DNA of 64,000 bases from Anaerocolumna sp. AGMB13025 (GCF_029689925.1 NZ_CP121445.1:2349001-2413000); one strand, 5' to 3'. Numbered from the stretch's first letter, positions 36,152-45,912 are shown. Notes: generated by a model not told the origin, from the letters alone. Numbers and translations are program-made.

Positions 36152-37645
36152 TTGAAGAGAAAAGAAAAAGGATTATCAGCTCTGCACCTTGCCATGCTGG
36201 CATTGGGAACGGTTATCGGCGGCTCATTTTTTTTGGGCTCCTCTGTAGCAATACATTCGGCAGGACCTTCGATTATAATATCCTATATCTTAGGTGGTGT
36301 ACTGGTATATTTCATTTTATATGCATTGTCTGAAATGACCGTAGCCAATCCGGGTTCCGGGTCCTTTAGAGCCTTTGCATCAGAAGCTTATGGTCAGGGA
36401 ACCGGATTTGTTATTGGCTGGGTATATTGGACCGGAATGGTTCTTGCCATGTCCAGTGAAGCCACTGCCATCTCCATATTAGTAAGAGAATGGGTTCCGG
36501 ATATAGCCATCTCCTGGCTGGGTACTTTTATTATCATAGGTGTAACTCTCTTAAATTTGCTTGGTGCAAGTAAATTAAGTAAACTGGAAAGTGGTCTTGC
36601 GGCAATAAAGGTCATAACAATTCTTGCCTTTATTGTGATTGGGGTTTTATTGATTGTCGGATTGTTTCCCGGTACCGCAGCAGTCGGCACAGGAGTTTTG
36701 ACTGATGAAAATTTCTTTGCAGGTGGAATAAAGGGGCTTGCAGGAAGTATGCTTATTGTTATGTTTGCCTATGCCGGATTTGAAGTAATCGGACTGGCGG
36801 CATCGGAAGCGGAAAATCCACAGGAGACCATACCAAAGGCAATAAATTATACGGTATTTTGTCTGGTAGGATTTTATATTTTATCCGTTACTGTTATGCT
36901 GCCGCTGATTCCCACTGCAGATATCAACGAGCAGACCAGTCCCATGGTAGCAGCACTGAACCGATATGGTATTACCTGGGCGGGTACCGTACTTAATCTG
37001 GTGTTAATATCAGCGATACTATCCACTATGCTGGCGGCTATGTTCGGTCTTGGAAGAATGATACGTTCCCTGGCAGCAGACGGACTTGCACCCTCCTTGT
37101 TAAAAGATAATACAGAAGTTCCTTATCGTGGGATACTATTCTCCGGTCTTGCCATGCTTCTTGGTTTAGGACTTGGATTATTACTGCCCCGGGTTTACCT
37201 GTTTTTGATCAGTGCCGGCGGGTTTGCATTGTTATTTACTTATATTATCATTATGGCTACCCATATCCGTTTTCGCAAGAAATATGGGTGCCCCGAAGGT
37301 AAATGCAGGTTAGGCGGCTTTCCTTATTCCTCTCTCTTTGTTTTAATAGCTTTGATTGGTGCGGTTATCAGTATGCCTTTTATAAAAGGACAGGGTACGG
37401 GTTTGATTGCTGGAATTATCATGATTATTTTTTATTCCTTGTGCTATGGTGGGATGAAGATATACCGGATTTTTCATGGAAAAGCAGGCAGATCAGAAAG
37501 CGGTTATAGAAATTATAAAAGTGGTTTATCTACAGAATTTTCAGAGGAATTATCAGATATTATTGAAAAACAGCAAAATGAGGGTATCGAACCCCATGTT
37601 ATATCTGAAGATGCAAATGCTTCAAAGAAGCAAGGAGATGCTTAA
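36152..37645 (+). CDS. APC-superfamily amino acid permease, 497 aa
   Basis: Twelve predicted membrane spans. The first helix has the broken-helix glycine motif LAMLALGTVIGGSFFLGSSVAI, and FAYAGFEVIGLAASEAENPQETIPKAI is the helix-6 motif of the family. A soluble C-terminal tail of about 60 residues is acidic. It imports amino acids with protons or exchanges them. TTG at 36152 follows ATGGAGG. The next small gene overlaps its end. Confidence 0.88.
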   Translation: MKRKEKGLSALHLAMLALGTVIGGSFFLGSSVAIHSAGPSIIISYILGGVLVYFILYALSEMTVANPGSGSFRAFASEAYGQGTGFVIGWVYWTGMVLAMSSEATAISILVREWVPDIAISWLGTFIIIGVTLLNLLGASKLSKLESGLAAIKVITILAFIVIGVLLIVGLFPGTAAVGTGVLTDENFFAGGIKGLAGSMLIVMFAYAGFEVIGLAASEAENPQETIPKAINYTVFCLVGFYILSVTVMLPLIPTADINEQTSPMVAALNRYGITWAGTVLNLVLISAILSTMLAAMFGLGRMIRSLAADGLAPSLLKDNTEVPYRGILFSGLAMLLGLGLGLLLPRVYLFLISAGGFALLFTYIIIMATHIRFRKKYGCPEGKCRLGGFPYSSLFVLIALIGAVISMPFIKGQGTGLIAGIIMIIFYSLCYGGMKIYRIFHGKAGRSESGYRNYKSGLSTEFSEELSDIIEKQQNEGIEPHVISEDANASKKQGDA

Positions 37646-37838
37646 AAGAAGGCTTAAAAACTGCAAGTCAAAAGAAGAAGTCAATAATGTAATGCACAAT
37701 GAAATTAATATGATTCGAAAAGAGGACCCAGATAGGGATATGAAATTAAAGGCAGTTCTTAAAGCCGAAAAAGAATTTAAGAAAAGCGGAGATTTTCGGC
37801 GGCTGCCCGACGAGAAAAAGAGAAACCCAGGTAATTAG
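37617..37838 (+). CDS. Small charged protein overlapping the permease end (73 aa)
   Basis: The frame reads MLQRSKEMLKRRLKNCKSKE and ends in DEKKRNPGN; it is highly charged and helical with no recognised family. It overlaps the last 29 bases of the permease gene in another phase, so translation coupling is likely. Possible starts are ATG 37617 or ATG 37638, the latter directly after AAGGAG. The codons upstream of 37617 in this phase are a shadow of the permease gene. Confidence 0.5.
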   Translation: MLQRSKEMLKRRLKNCKSKEEVNNVMHNEINMIRKEDPDRDMKLKAVLKAEKEFKKSGDFRRLPDEKKRNPGN

Positions 37839-37890
37839 ATACCTTTAAAAAATATAGTAATCTTTGATTAAGTGAAAAAAAACTCTATTC

Positions 37891-37919
37891 TTGACTATCA
37901 TGATAGAATCTATCATAAT
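37891..37919 (+). promoter_or_regulatory. Promoter of the DUF5662 gene
   Basis: TTGACT at 37891-37896 and CATAAT at 37914-37919 are 17 bases apart. The spacer contains the palindrome TATCATGATA and the partial repeat TATCATAAT, possibly an operator. The start codon lies 26 bases after the -10. Confidence 0.6.
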
Positions 37920-37944
37920 GGATGTAAGAATTGGGAGGTTCATT

Positions 37945-38484
37945 ATGTCTAAATGGATACTGCACTTAAAAACAATTAATCATCACAAATGGCTGGTATT
38001 AAAACACTGCTTCCGGGCTGGTTTATATAAACAGGGACTGCTCCATGATTTATCCAAATATTCCTGGGTGGAATTTTCTGTTGGTGCAAAATATTACCAG
38101 GGAAACAGAAGCCCTAATAATGCGGAACGAGAAGTAAAAGGCTACAGTCTTGCCTGGCTTCATCATAAAGGAAGAAATAAACATCATCTGGAATACTGGA
38201 TAGATTATAGTATGAATGAAGGTACACCAATGGCCGGTATGAAAATGCCGGTTAAATATGTAATAGAAATGTTCTGTGACCGTATTGCGGCAAGTAAAAA
38301 TTATAACAAAGATAAATATACCGACGCAGATGCCTATAATTACTTTATGTCTTCAAAAGAACATTATTTAATCCATGAGGATACGAAGAAGTTGCTGGAA
38401 AAACTGCTGGTTATGTTAAAGGATAAGGGAGAAGATGCAACCTTTCGTTATATCAGAGAGGTAGTAATAAAAAAAGGATATTAA
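37945..38484 (+). CDS. DUF5662-family protein, 179 aa
   Basis: The pattern WILHLKTINHHKWLVLKHCFRAGLYKQGLLHDLSKYSWVEF, then LAWLHHKGRNKHHLEYW and a MKMPVKYVIEMFCDRIAASK helix matches the DUF5662 family, which looks like a catalase-unrelated HD-like helical protein with many histidines (HH, HD, HHKGRNKHH). The function is unknown, though the histidine and aspartate placement suggests metal binding. GGGAGG sets the start at 37945; the upstream in-frame ATGs lie in the promoter. Confidence 0.75.
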   Translation: MSKWILHLKTINHHKWLVLKHCFRAGLYKQGLLHDLSKYSWVEFSVGAKYYQGNRSPNNAEREVKGYSLAWLHHKGRNKHHLEYWIDYSMNEGTPMAGMKMPVKYVIEMFCDRIAASKNYNKDKYTDADAYNYFMSSKEHYLIHEDTKKLLEKLLVMLKDKGEDATFRYIREVVIKKGY

Positions 38485-38644
38485 AAAAATAAGTAAGGAT
38501 ATTAGAAAAAATATATGGATATTTGAAAAAATATAAGGATATTAGATAAAATATAAGGATATTAGAAAAAATATAAGGATATTTGAAAAATATAAGGATA
38601 TTAGAAAAATATATAAGGAAATTAGAAGAAAAAAAGTATACTAG
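38475..38644. repeat. AT-rich tandem repeat, about 20-bp unit
   Basis: Roughly eight imperfect copies of AAGGATATTAGAAAAAATAT directly follow the DUF5662 stop. Copies vary by small indels (ATTAG/ATTTG and A-run length), as expected from replication slippage. No coding capacity. Confidence 0.8.
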
Positions 38645-38788
38645 AAAAGGAATTCAGATATTTTGCAAAATTCGTCAATTTTTTTGAATTTACCTAATAT
38701 TAACAAGAATTTTACAACTACTTAACAATCAATCACTATACTGGGCTATAGTACTATAATAGAACAAGGTGAATAGGAGGCTTTCTAT

Positions 38789-39694
38789 ATGATTTGCGCA
38801 ATTATAGATTTAGGATCGAATACCATTCGGCTGTGTATATATGAATATCTTGATTCCCAGGTAAAATCATTACTGGAAAAAAAGAAAATGGCCGGTCTTG
38901 CCAATTATATAAAGAATGAAAAGCTGAGCAGCAGCGGGGTAGAAAGAGCTTGTGATATTTTGAAGGAGTTTTCTGGTATTCTAAAGAATTTTCATGTTGA
39001 TGCAGGGAATACACATGTATTTGCTACAGCATCCCTTCGGAATATAGTAAATACCAAGGAAGTTATTTCCTTAATCAAGGATAATACAGGGTTTGAGGTA
39101 GAACTTTTATCCGGGGAAGAAGAAGCAACGCTGGATTTTATCGGTGCTACCAAGGTCATTGATAGTGACAGTGGAATATTAGTTGATATCGGAGGCGGCA
39201 GTACCGAAATAGTACCCTTTGCAGGTAAAGCAATTCAAAAAGCCACCAGTATGCCCATCGGCTCTTTAAATCTATACGTTAAGTATGTGAAAAAAATCAT
39301 TCCAAAAGATGGGGAAAGGCTTGCAATCAGACAGGCAGTACTTGATAATCTGGAAGCGTTGGAATTAGACAGACAGGAATATCCGACAATCTGCGGAGTG
39401 GGCGGAACCATAAGGGCAGCCGCCAAGTTAAGCAACCATTTATTTAATTTACCAAGAACCAACACTACAATAGAGGCAGTTTATATAAAGAAGATACTTG
39501 AATTAATTCATAATAGCCATAAAGATACGTTAACTCCTGTATTGCAAAATATTCCGGACCGGGTTCATACCATTATACCGGGACTTATTATTGTAGATAC
39601 AATCATGGATTACTTTCACAGTGAAACTATCATTGTAAGCAAGTATGGCATCAGGGAAGGATATTTTTACGAAAGGATCCTGAAAGGAGAATAG
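38789..39694 (+). CDS. ppx: Exopolyphosphatase / GppA-like phosphatase, 301 aa
   Basis: The actin-fold phosphate loops are clear: DLGSNTIRLCIYE at the N-terminus and DIGGGSTEIVPF at about residue 133, with VFATASLRN and GVGGTIRAAAKL between and after. The enzyme removes terminal phosphate from polyphosphate or pppGpp. The short form (about 300 residues) lacks the HD-like C-terminal domain of E. coli Ppx. The next gene, polyphosphate kinase, starts two bases after its stop, forming a polyphosphate operon. AATAGGAGG precedes the ATG; a TATAAT is at 38755-38760. Confidence 0.9.
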   Translation: MICAIIDLGSNTIRLCIYEYLDSQVKSLLEKKKMAGLANYIKNEKLSSSGVERACDILKEFSGILKNFHVDAGNTHVFATASLRNIVNTKEVISLIKDNTGFEVELLSGEEEATLDFIGATKVIDSDSGILVDIGGGSTEIVPFAGKAIQKATSMPIGSLNLYVKYVKKIIPKDGERLAIRQAVLDNLEALELDRQEYPTICGVGGTIRAAAKLSNHLFNLPRTNTTIEAVYIKKILELIHNSHKDTLTPVLQNIPDRVHTIIPGLIIVDTIMDYFHSETIIVSKYGIREGYFYERILKGE

Positions 39695-39696
39695 TT

Positions 39697-41829
39697 ATGG
39701 CACATTCAGACAATAATTTAGGGAATAATTTTATGCAGAACAGGGAATTATCCTGGTTGAAATTTAATGAACGTGTACTTTTAGAAGCCCAGGATGAAAG
39801 TGTGCCCATCTATGAACGATTGAAATTTGTATCCATATTTACCAGCAATCTGGATGAATTCTATATGGTAAGAGTAGGTTCTCTTACCGATTTATCCTTA
39901 ATTGATAATAACAGTGTCGATAATAAAACCGGAATGAACCCGAAGCAGCAGCTGGCTAAGATCTTTGAGCATACGGTGCCGTTGTATCAGCTAAAGGATC
40001 AGCTGTTTTCAGAAGTGGAGAAAAAGCTCAGAGAATTGGGAATTTGTAATCTGGATTTATCAGAGCTTGAGAAATCAGAGAAAAAATATATAGAACGTTT
40101 TTACCAAAGTGATATTTTACCGATTCTCTCTCCGCAGGTCATTGATTCTCGCCATCCCTTTCCTCATCTTATCAACAAAGGACTATACATAGTTTGTGTT
40201 TTCCAGGGAGAGGACACGAAATTTGGTTTGATACCCATATCACAGTCACTTCCAAAGGTTGCGGTGCTTCCAGGAAATCAGACCCGTTTTGTCATGATGG
40301 AAAAAATTGTACTGGAACATACCTCTGAAATCTTTGGCATGTACAAGGTAGAATGTGCGGCAATTATATCAGTTACAAGGAATGCAGATATTAGTCCAGA
40401 GGATGATATTTTTGAAGTGGACGATGATTTCAGAGAACGGATGAAAAAGGTACTTAAGAAACGGGCAAGGCTTTCTCCGGTCAGACTGGAAGTGCAGGGA
40501 CATTTAAGTAAGTCACTAGCCAACTTTTTGCTGGATAAGTTAGAACTTGGTAAAGAGCAGGTATTTACAAGTTTAACGCCTTTGGTTATGGGTTATGTAT
40601 TTGAACTTGCAGGCAAGATTCCACAGGTATTATTAAAACAGATCAGTTATCCGGTGTTTGAGCCCAATTATCCTTCTTTTTTAAACCGCAATGAAAGCAT
40701 AACCAGTCAGTGCAGGAAAAAGGATATTCTTTTGTTCTATCCCTATCATCAGATGGAGCCCTTTTTACATCTATTAAAAGAAAGTGCCCAGGATCCAAGT
40801 GTTATATCCATTAAAATAACGATATACCGTTTATCCAGAAATTCAAGGATTATTGATTATTTAAGCACAGCGGCGGAAAATAATAAGGAAGTAACTGTTT
40901 TAGTAGAATTAAAGGCAAGATTTGACGAGGAAAATAATATCGAGTGGGCGGAGCGGTTAGAGGAAGCAGGCTGTAACGTCATTTACGGCTTTGAGGGCTT
41001 TAAGGTACATTCAAAAATCTGTCTGATAACCAGGCGGGACAGAAATAAAATCATGTACATAACCCAGGTAGGAACCGGCAATTATAATGAAAAGACAGCA
41101 AAGCTGTATACGGACCTGTCTTTAATAACCGCCAATCAGGATATCGGACTGGAAGCAGGTGAATTCTTTAAGAATATGTCCATATCCAATCTAAGGGGTC
41201 AGTATAATCACCTGCTGGTAGCGCCTTATTCCTTTAAAAATAATATGCTGGCACTTATGGATTATGAAATCGAGAAGGCAAAGCGCGGTGAGAGTTCCGG
41301 TATTATTATAAAATCCAATTCTCTTACCGATAAAGATATCATCATTAAACTTTCACAAGCCTCCAATGCCGGTGTGGAGATTAAGCTCATTATCAGAGGA
41401 ATCTGCTGTTTATTACCGGGAATTAAAGGAATGACAGAAAATATAACGGTTACCAGTGTTGTAGGAAGGTTTTTGGAACACTCTAGAATCTACTGTTTTG
41501 GCAAGGATAAAGACATGCAGTTATACATATCCTCCGCAGATATGATGACCAGAAATACGTCCAGAAGAGTAGAAATCGCATGCCCGATTCTGGATCCGGA
41601 TATAAAAGAACAGATCTTACATATAATAGATATTATGTTTAAAGATAATGTAAAGGCGAGATGGATCGGCAGTGACGGTGTCTATAGGAAGAAAGATAAT
41701 GACACGGAGGTTTCCTTTGACAGTCAGCAGTATCTGATTGAAGAAGTTATATCCAGAAGCGGTCAGAGTACAAAACCGAATTATTTTTTTCAGAAACTGG
41801 TTAGTACATTTATCAGAAATCAAAAGTAA
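39697..41829 (+). CDS. ppk1: Polyphosphate kinase 1, 710 aa
   Basis: All four PPK1 domains are apparent: NRELSWLKFNERVLLEA at the N-terminus, the head domain, and two phospholipase-D-like halves. The autophosphorylated histidine is in GFKVHSKICLI at about residue 437, with a second histidine in FLEHSRIYCF near 594. The enzyme makes polyphosphate reversibly from ATP. GGAGAATAGTT precedes the ATG. Its pairing with ppx places synthesis and breakdown under the same control. Confidence 0.95.
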   Translation: MAHSDNNLGNNFMQNRELSWLKFNERVLLEAQDESVPIYERLKFVSIFTSNLDEFYMVRVGSLTDLSLIDNNSVDNKTGMNPKQQLAKIFEHTVPLYQLKDQLFSEVEKKLRELGICNLDLSELEKSEKKYIERFYQSDILPILSPQVIDSRHPFPHLINKGLYIVCVFQGEDTKFGLIPISQSLPKVAVLPGNQTRFVMMEKIVLEHTSEIFGMYKVECAAIISVTRNADISPEDDIFEVDDDFRERMKKVLKKRARLSPVRLEVQGHLSKSLANFLLDKLELGKEQVFTSLTPLVMGYVFELAGKIPQVLLKQISYPVFEPNYPSFLNRNESITSQCRKKDILLFYPYHQMEPFLHLLKESAQDPSVISIKITIYRLSRNSRIIDYLSTAAENNKEVTVLVELKARFDEENNIEWAERLEEAGCNVIYGFEGFKVHSKICLITRRDRNKIMYITQVGTGNYNEKTAKLYTDLSLITANQDIGLEAGEFFKNMSISNLRGQYNHLLVAPYSFKNNMLALMDYEIEKAKRGESSGIIIKSNSLTDKDIIIKLSQASNAGVEIKLIIRGICCLLPGIKGMTENITVTSVVGRFLEHSRIYCFGKDKDMQLYISSADMMTRNTSRRVEIACPILDPDIKEQILHIIDIMFKDNVKARWIGSDGVYRKKDNDTEVSFDSQQYLIEEVISRSGQSTKPNYFFQKLVSTFIRNQK

Positions 41830-42227
41830 TTCGTTAGCAGTTAAAAAGCAGTCATAAAGCAGTCATAAAGTGAAGAGTAAGCACTCAAAGTATGAAACCA
41901 ATATGAAATGTATTTTAAAGGGAAGAAATTTATTCTATCAACCTTAGGATACATTTCTTTTTTTGCCCGAACTAAAATAATTACACCTATTTGTAAAAAA
42001 CACACCTTAAACGTAAGGAGAATTCTGTTATACTTGATTGTATAATATTGATTCAATACCGGATTCATTGATTAATAATTTCATGGCTTTTCATAATACC
42101 GAAATAGCAGAAGCCTAATTTTTATGAAACGTTTGCTGTTATTAAGCAGCAGAACCACGAATAAGCCAGGTGTGATATAGAAGAAACAACAAATTTGAAA
42201 AATGGTAAAGATGGGGATAGGAGCTAA
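41830..42227. other. Intergenic region after ppk1
   Basis: No gene is seen. It contains a short direct duplication of GCAGTCATAAA at about 41848-41870, the ppk1 terminator, and the GGGGATAGGAG ribosome site of the next gene. Confidence 0.45.
41905..41965. terminator. Terminator after ppk1
   Basis: GAAATGTAT pairs with ATACATTTC around a large loop that itself contains AAGG/CCTT, followed by a run of seven or more T. Confidence 0.75.
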
Positions 42228-43529
42228 ATGAATAAGATAATAAATATACCACAAAAAGAAATACTGCAAAAAGAAATAGGACAAAAAGAAATAGGACAAA
42301 AAGAACTAATTCCAAAAGTACGAAAGCATCAAAGAATAGGTTTAACAGAAATTCTTCGTAGAGAATTGATAAATAGAGGATTTATAAATAGAGGATTGAT
42401 TGATAAAGGATTGCCACATAAAGAGTTGATACATAAAAAATTGATACATAAAAAACTGATTCATAAAGAATTGATATATAAAAGACTGATTTACAAAGGC
42501 TTAATTCAGAAGAGATTAACTGGCAGGGGTTTTATCCATATAAGTTTGTTTCTCCTGACCGCAGTTTTTTTACTGTTTAGCACAGGCTGTAGTCTGAATA
42601 ATAGACCATACTCTCAAACCCTGGCGTTTGTGGTGGATGATTCAAAGGTATATATGGATGAAATGATGTATCATGTTTTGTTAGCAGCCATGCAGGGGGA
42701 ACTGTACGCTTCTTTTGTAGGTAACGGTGAAAACTATTGGGATATGAAAAATGAGGATGGTTCTACCATGAGAGAAGCCCTGAAGGAGATGGCCCTTACG
42801 AACGCTGTCAGATATGAGTTGTTTTATCAGCTGGCACAAAAGGACGGGTATACCTTAAGTCAAGAGGAAAAAGAACAGAGTAAGAGCAAAGCGGATAATA
42901 TTGTAGGTAATATGGGGGAAGAACAGGTAAAAGCCTTAGGGCTTACGAAGGAAAAGCTATTGGTGATACAGGAGAAGATAGCAGTAGCTACAAAGTATTA
43001 TGACTCTTTTGTAAAAAAGCTGAAAGTGGATGAAGCAGCTGTAAAAGCTGAAATTGATGAAACTGATTATAAGCAATATGATATCGAATATATCTATGCG
43101 GGCAAAGAGAATAAAGAAGCCCTGGAGGCACTTCTTGTTAAAGCCCGGAAAACAGAAGATATAACCACCCTTGGTAAGGAAGGAATCTTAAATTCCGGTA
43201 AAATAAGTTTTTTGGAAGGTGATAATACTTTTGGTGAAGAAACGAACCTGGAAGGAATCATCCTTGCCATGAACCCCGGGGAAGTCAGTGATTTAGTTGA
43301 AACAGTAAAAGGTTATTATATTATCAAATTAACGGATAACTCCTCAAGAACAAAATATGAACAAGCGGTAAAAGAAGCGGTGGATGCAGCAGAGCAAAAA
43401 GCCTTCACGGCTGCCTATAATGAACTAAAGCAGAAACATAAAATCGAGATAAATACAAGGAACTGGAACAAGATAGATATAGATAAGACCATTAAAACAT
43501 CTTTTAATAAGGCAGCAAAAACGAATTAA
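42228..43529 (+). CDS. Foldase-like lipoprotein with repeat-encoded N-terminal extension (433 aa)
   Basis: From residue about 103 there is a lipoprotein signal (SLFLLTAVFLLFSTGC, lipobox Cys121) followed by a SurA/PrsA-like chain and a parvulin-type domain (ISFLEGDNTFGEET, MNPGEVSDLVETVKGYYIIKL). It should be an extracellular protein-folding lipoprotein. Residues about 8-100 are odd: a run of pentapeptides of the form K-x-L-I-[HYND], encoded by 15-base tandem repeats. ATG 42228 has a good GATAGGAG site, and no start codon nearer the signal peptide would keep its basic residues, so the extension seems to be translated. Confidence 0.7.
   Translation: MNKIINIPQKEILQKEIGQKEIGQKELIPKVRKHQRIGLTEILRRELINRGFINRGLIDKGLPHKELIHKKLIHKKLIHKELIYKRLIYKGLIQKRLTGRGFIHISLFLLTAVFLLFSTGCSLNNRPYSQTLAFVVDDSKVYMDEMMYHVLLAAMQGELYASFVGNGENYWDMKNEDGSTMREALKEMALTNAVRYELFYQLAQKDGYTLSQEEKEQSKSKADNIVGNMGEEQVKALGLTKEKLLVIQEKIAVATKYYDSFVKKLKVDEAAVKAEIDETDYKQYDIEYIYAGKENKEALEALLVKARKTEDITTLGKEGILNSGKISFLEGDNTFGEETNLEGIILAMNPGEVSDLVETVKGYYIIKLTDNSSRTKYEQAVKEAVDAAEQKAFTAAYNELKQKHKIEINTRNWNKIDIDKTIKTSFNKAAKTN
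42255..42525 (+). repeat. 15-base coding tandem repeat
   Basis: Units such as AAAGAATTGATACAT recur with small changes through the first 100 codons of the lipoprotein gene, always in frame. Unit length divisible by three lets copy number change without breaking the frame. Confidence 0.8.
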
Positions 43530-43904
43530 GATTTGAAGGTCAAAAAGTTCAGTTTTGGCTGTGAAAGTAAGGGATGCCCTGACGAAGAAGGAATTTTATC
43601 AGCCAGGGATAGAATAGCAGGCGGCTAAAAAGGTTTTTATAAGGTAGGATTGCCGATTAGAAGACCCCATAAGACGGCCGAAGATTATGAAAAGCCATAA
43701 TGCATATAACGAGCAGTCGTTACTCTGTATTATGGCCTCTTTTCAGCTTCCAATCTAAATATTTTAAAGAATAAAATCCTGTTCGGTAAAATTATGTGAT
43801 TTTTTTAATATAAAAAAATGACACCTTATATAAAATAAAAACGTTTTTTAAATAGCATATTTTTTATATGATTAATACATCAGATGACAGATGGAGGAAA
43901 AAGT
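43530..43904. other. Intergenic region before the ABC importer
   Basis: No gene is seen. It contains a hairpin terminator for the lipoprotein gene and an AT-rich stretch that must hold the promoter of the sugar importer. Confidence 0.4.
43693..43742. terminator. Hairpin terminator after the foldase-like gene
   Basis: AGCCATAAT pairs with ATTATGGCCT, with an inner TAACGA/TCGTTA stem, followed by CTCTTTTC. The T-run is short, so it could be a weak terminator or processing site. Confidence 0.6.
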
Positions 43905-44867
43905 ATGGCTAGAGCGGTTGAAAAAAGTAATATGATACAGCCCAGGCAGGCAAAAGTAAGCAGAACTGTCTTAAAAAAATGGTGGAATCAGCGCTATCTG
44001 CAGTTTATGGTGCTTCCTGGTATCCTGTGGATGATTATATTTAATTATATTCCCATGGGCGGTATCGTAATTGCATTTAAAAAGTATAAGATTACAAAAA
44101 CCATTGCAGAAGCACCCTGGGTGGGATTTAAATATTTTAAGGAATTTTTTCAGGATACAAACTTTTGGGACATTATGACCAATACCCTTGGTATCAGTTT
44201 ACTGAAGCTGGTAATCGGGTTTCCATTACCTATTATTTTCGCACTATTAATTAATGAAATCAGAGGAATGAAGTTTAAGAAGGTTTCTCAGACCATTTCT
44301 TACCTTCCCCACTTTTTATCCTGGGTTGTACTTGGCGGTATTTTAACCAGCTGGCTCAGTAAAGAAGGTATTATTAATGACTTTTTCATGGCGATCCATG
44401 TGATTAAAGAACCGATTTCTTTCTTAGGGATACCAAAATACTTCTGGCCGCTGGCCTTGATAACGGATAGCTGGAAGGAACTTGGGTGGGGGGCAATTAT
44501 TTATCTGGCAGCCATAACCTCAGTAGATCAACAGATTTATGAGGCAGCCACTGTGGACGGGGCTTCTAAATTTAAGAAAATAATATACATAACACTGCCT
44601 TCTATTACCGGGACTATTGCTATTATGCTTATCCTGCAGATTGCCGGTTTAATGAACGCTAACTTTGACCAGATGATGAATTTAAAGAATCAGATTAATA
44701 TATCAAGAAGCCAGGTAATTGATACCTATGTTTATCAGGTCGGAATGACCAACGGAAAATACTCCTATGCTACGGCAGTCGGGCTTTTTAAATCGGTTAT
44801 AGCCTTATTTCTGCTCTTAATCGGCAATACCTCCTGTAAGAAATTACTGGGCAGGTCATTATATTAG
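43905..44867 (+). CDS. ABC sugar transporter permease, LplB type (320 aa)
   Basis: Six membrane segments after a basic N-terminus, beginning FMVLPGILWMIIFNYIPMGGIVIAFKKY. The EAATVDGASKFKKIIYITLPS motif is the EAA loop that docks on the ATPase. LplB/YtcP permease pairs import complex or modified oligosaccharides. ATG 43905 follows GGAGGAAAAA. It is followed 14 bases later by the partner permease. Confidence 0.9.
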   Translation: MARAVEKSNMIQPRQAKVSRTVLKKWWNQRYLQFMVLPGILWMIIFNYIPMGGIVIAFKKYKITKTIAEAPWVGFKYFKEFFQDTNFWDIMTNTLGISLLKLVIGFPLPIIFALLINEIRGMKFKKVSQTISYLPHFLSWVVLGGILTSWLSKEGIINDFFMAIHVIKEPISFLGIPKYFWPLALITDSWKELGWGAIIYLAAITSVDQQIYEAATVDGASKFKKIIYITLPSITGTIAIMLILQIAGLMNANFDQMMNLKNQINISRSQVIDTYVYQVGMTNGKYSYATAVGLFKSVIALFLLLIGNTSCKKLLGRSLY

Positions 44868-44881
44868 AGGGAGGGTTTACT

Positions 44882-45790
44882 GTGAAAAAAACAGCTGGAA
44901 CGAAAATAAAACGATCAAAGGGTACGCTTATCTTTGATACGGTTAACTATATATTTATGATATTGATTTGCTTTTTATGTATTTATCCGATTTGGTATGT
45001 GGTGGTTAACTCCTTTAATGATGCCAAGGATGCTATGCTTGGCGGAATTTACTGGTGGCCCAGGAAGTTCTCTTTGGAAAATTATAAAACAGTATTTGAA
45101 GACAGCAGTGTGCTACAGGCGTTTAAGGTTACCATTGGAAAGACTGTCCTTGGAACCTTACTGACGGTATTTTTTACCGCTATGGTCTCTTATCCCTTAT
45201 CCAAAAGCCACCTCATGGGCAGAAAAGTATATATGATGTTTGGAACCATAACCATGTTCTTTGCCGGAGGGTTAATACCAACCTTTATTTTGTTCAAACA
45301 TTTGAATTTATTAAATAACTTTTTAGTTTATATCATACCGATGGCCTTTAATTTTTTTAATTTGCTGATTTTTATAAGTTTTTTCCGTGAAATTCCTGCC
45401 TCTTTAGAGGAATCCGCTAAAATTGACGGTGCTACTGACTGGAAAATCTTTGTGAAAGTTATATTGCCCTTATCTAAGCCTGTCCTTGCAACCATCGCCT
45501 TATTTGCTGGGGTGGGTCAATGGAACGACTATTTCGGCGGCTTGATGTTTATGACAAACCGGGTAGACTTAGAACCTATTCAGACCTATCTCTACCGTAT
45601 GGTGGCACAGGTTCAATCCAGCCAGATGGCCCAGTCCATTTCTGCATCCAATATAACTGCCTCTGATACCACCTCCACCTCCATTAAACTGGCAGCCATG
45701 GTTATTACTACTTTGCCTATATGCTGCGTTTATCCGTTCCTCCAAAAGTATTTTGTAAAGGGAATGATGATTGGCGCAGTTAAGGAATAA
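44882..45790 (+). CDS. ABC sugar transporter permease, YtcP type (302 aa)
   Basis: The second permease of the importer, with the EAA-type motif ESAKIDGATDWKIFVKVILPLSKP and a typical N-terminal YIFMILICFLCIYPIWYVVVNSFND. GTG at 44882 follows GAGGGAGGG. No ATPase gene is nearby; importers of this family generally share a common MsmX-like ATPase encoded elsewhere. Confidence 0.9.
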   Translation: MKKTAGTKIKRSKGTLIFDTVNYIFMILICFLCIYPIWYVVVNSFNDAKDAMLGGIYWWPRKFSLENYKTVFEDSSVLQAFKVTIGKTVLGTLLTVFFTAMVSYPLSKSHLMGRKVYMMFGTITMFFAGGLIPTFILFKHLNLLNNFLVYIIPMAFNFFNLLIFISFFREIPASLEESAKIDGATDWKIFVKVILPLSKPVLATIALFAGVGQWNDYFGGLMFMTNRVDLEPIQTYLYRMVAQVQSSQMAQSISASNITASDTTSTSIKLAAMVITTLPICCVYPFLQKYFVKGMMIGAVKE

Positions 45791-45854
45791 ATGTATATTT
45801 ATACGAATTATGAAAAAAATGAGGGATTGTGAAGAAAAAAGCATCTTCAGCACG

Positions 45855-45886
45855 CTAAAATGAAATCAGAGGAGTTTCATTTTTAG
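45855..45886. terminator. Attenuator-like hairpin between permease and binding protein
   Basis: CTAAAATGAAA pairs with TTTCATTTTTAG around a nine-base loop, followed by TTTCTTCC. It lies inside the importer operon, directly ahead of the structured leader of the binding-protein gene, and could split the transcript into two levels of expression. Confidence 0.55.
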
Positions 45887-45912
45887 TTTCTTCCTGCAGG
45901 TCCTGACACAAA

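Noticed and set aside
42081..42299. Hydrophobic minus-strand frame
   Set aside because: It is the reverse reading of the lysine-rich repeat in the lipoprotein gene.
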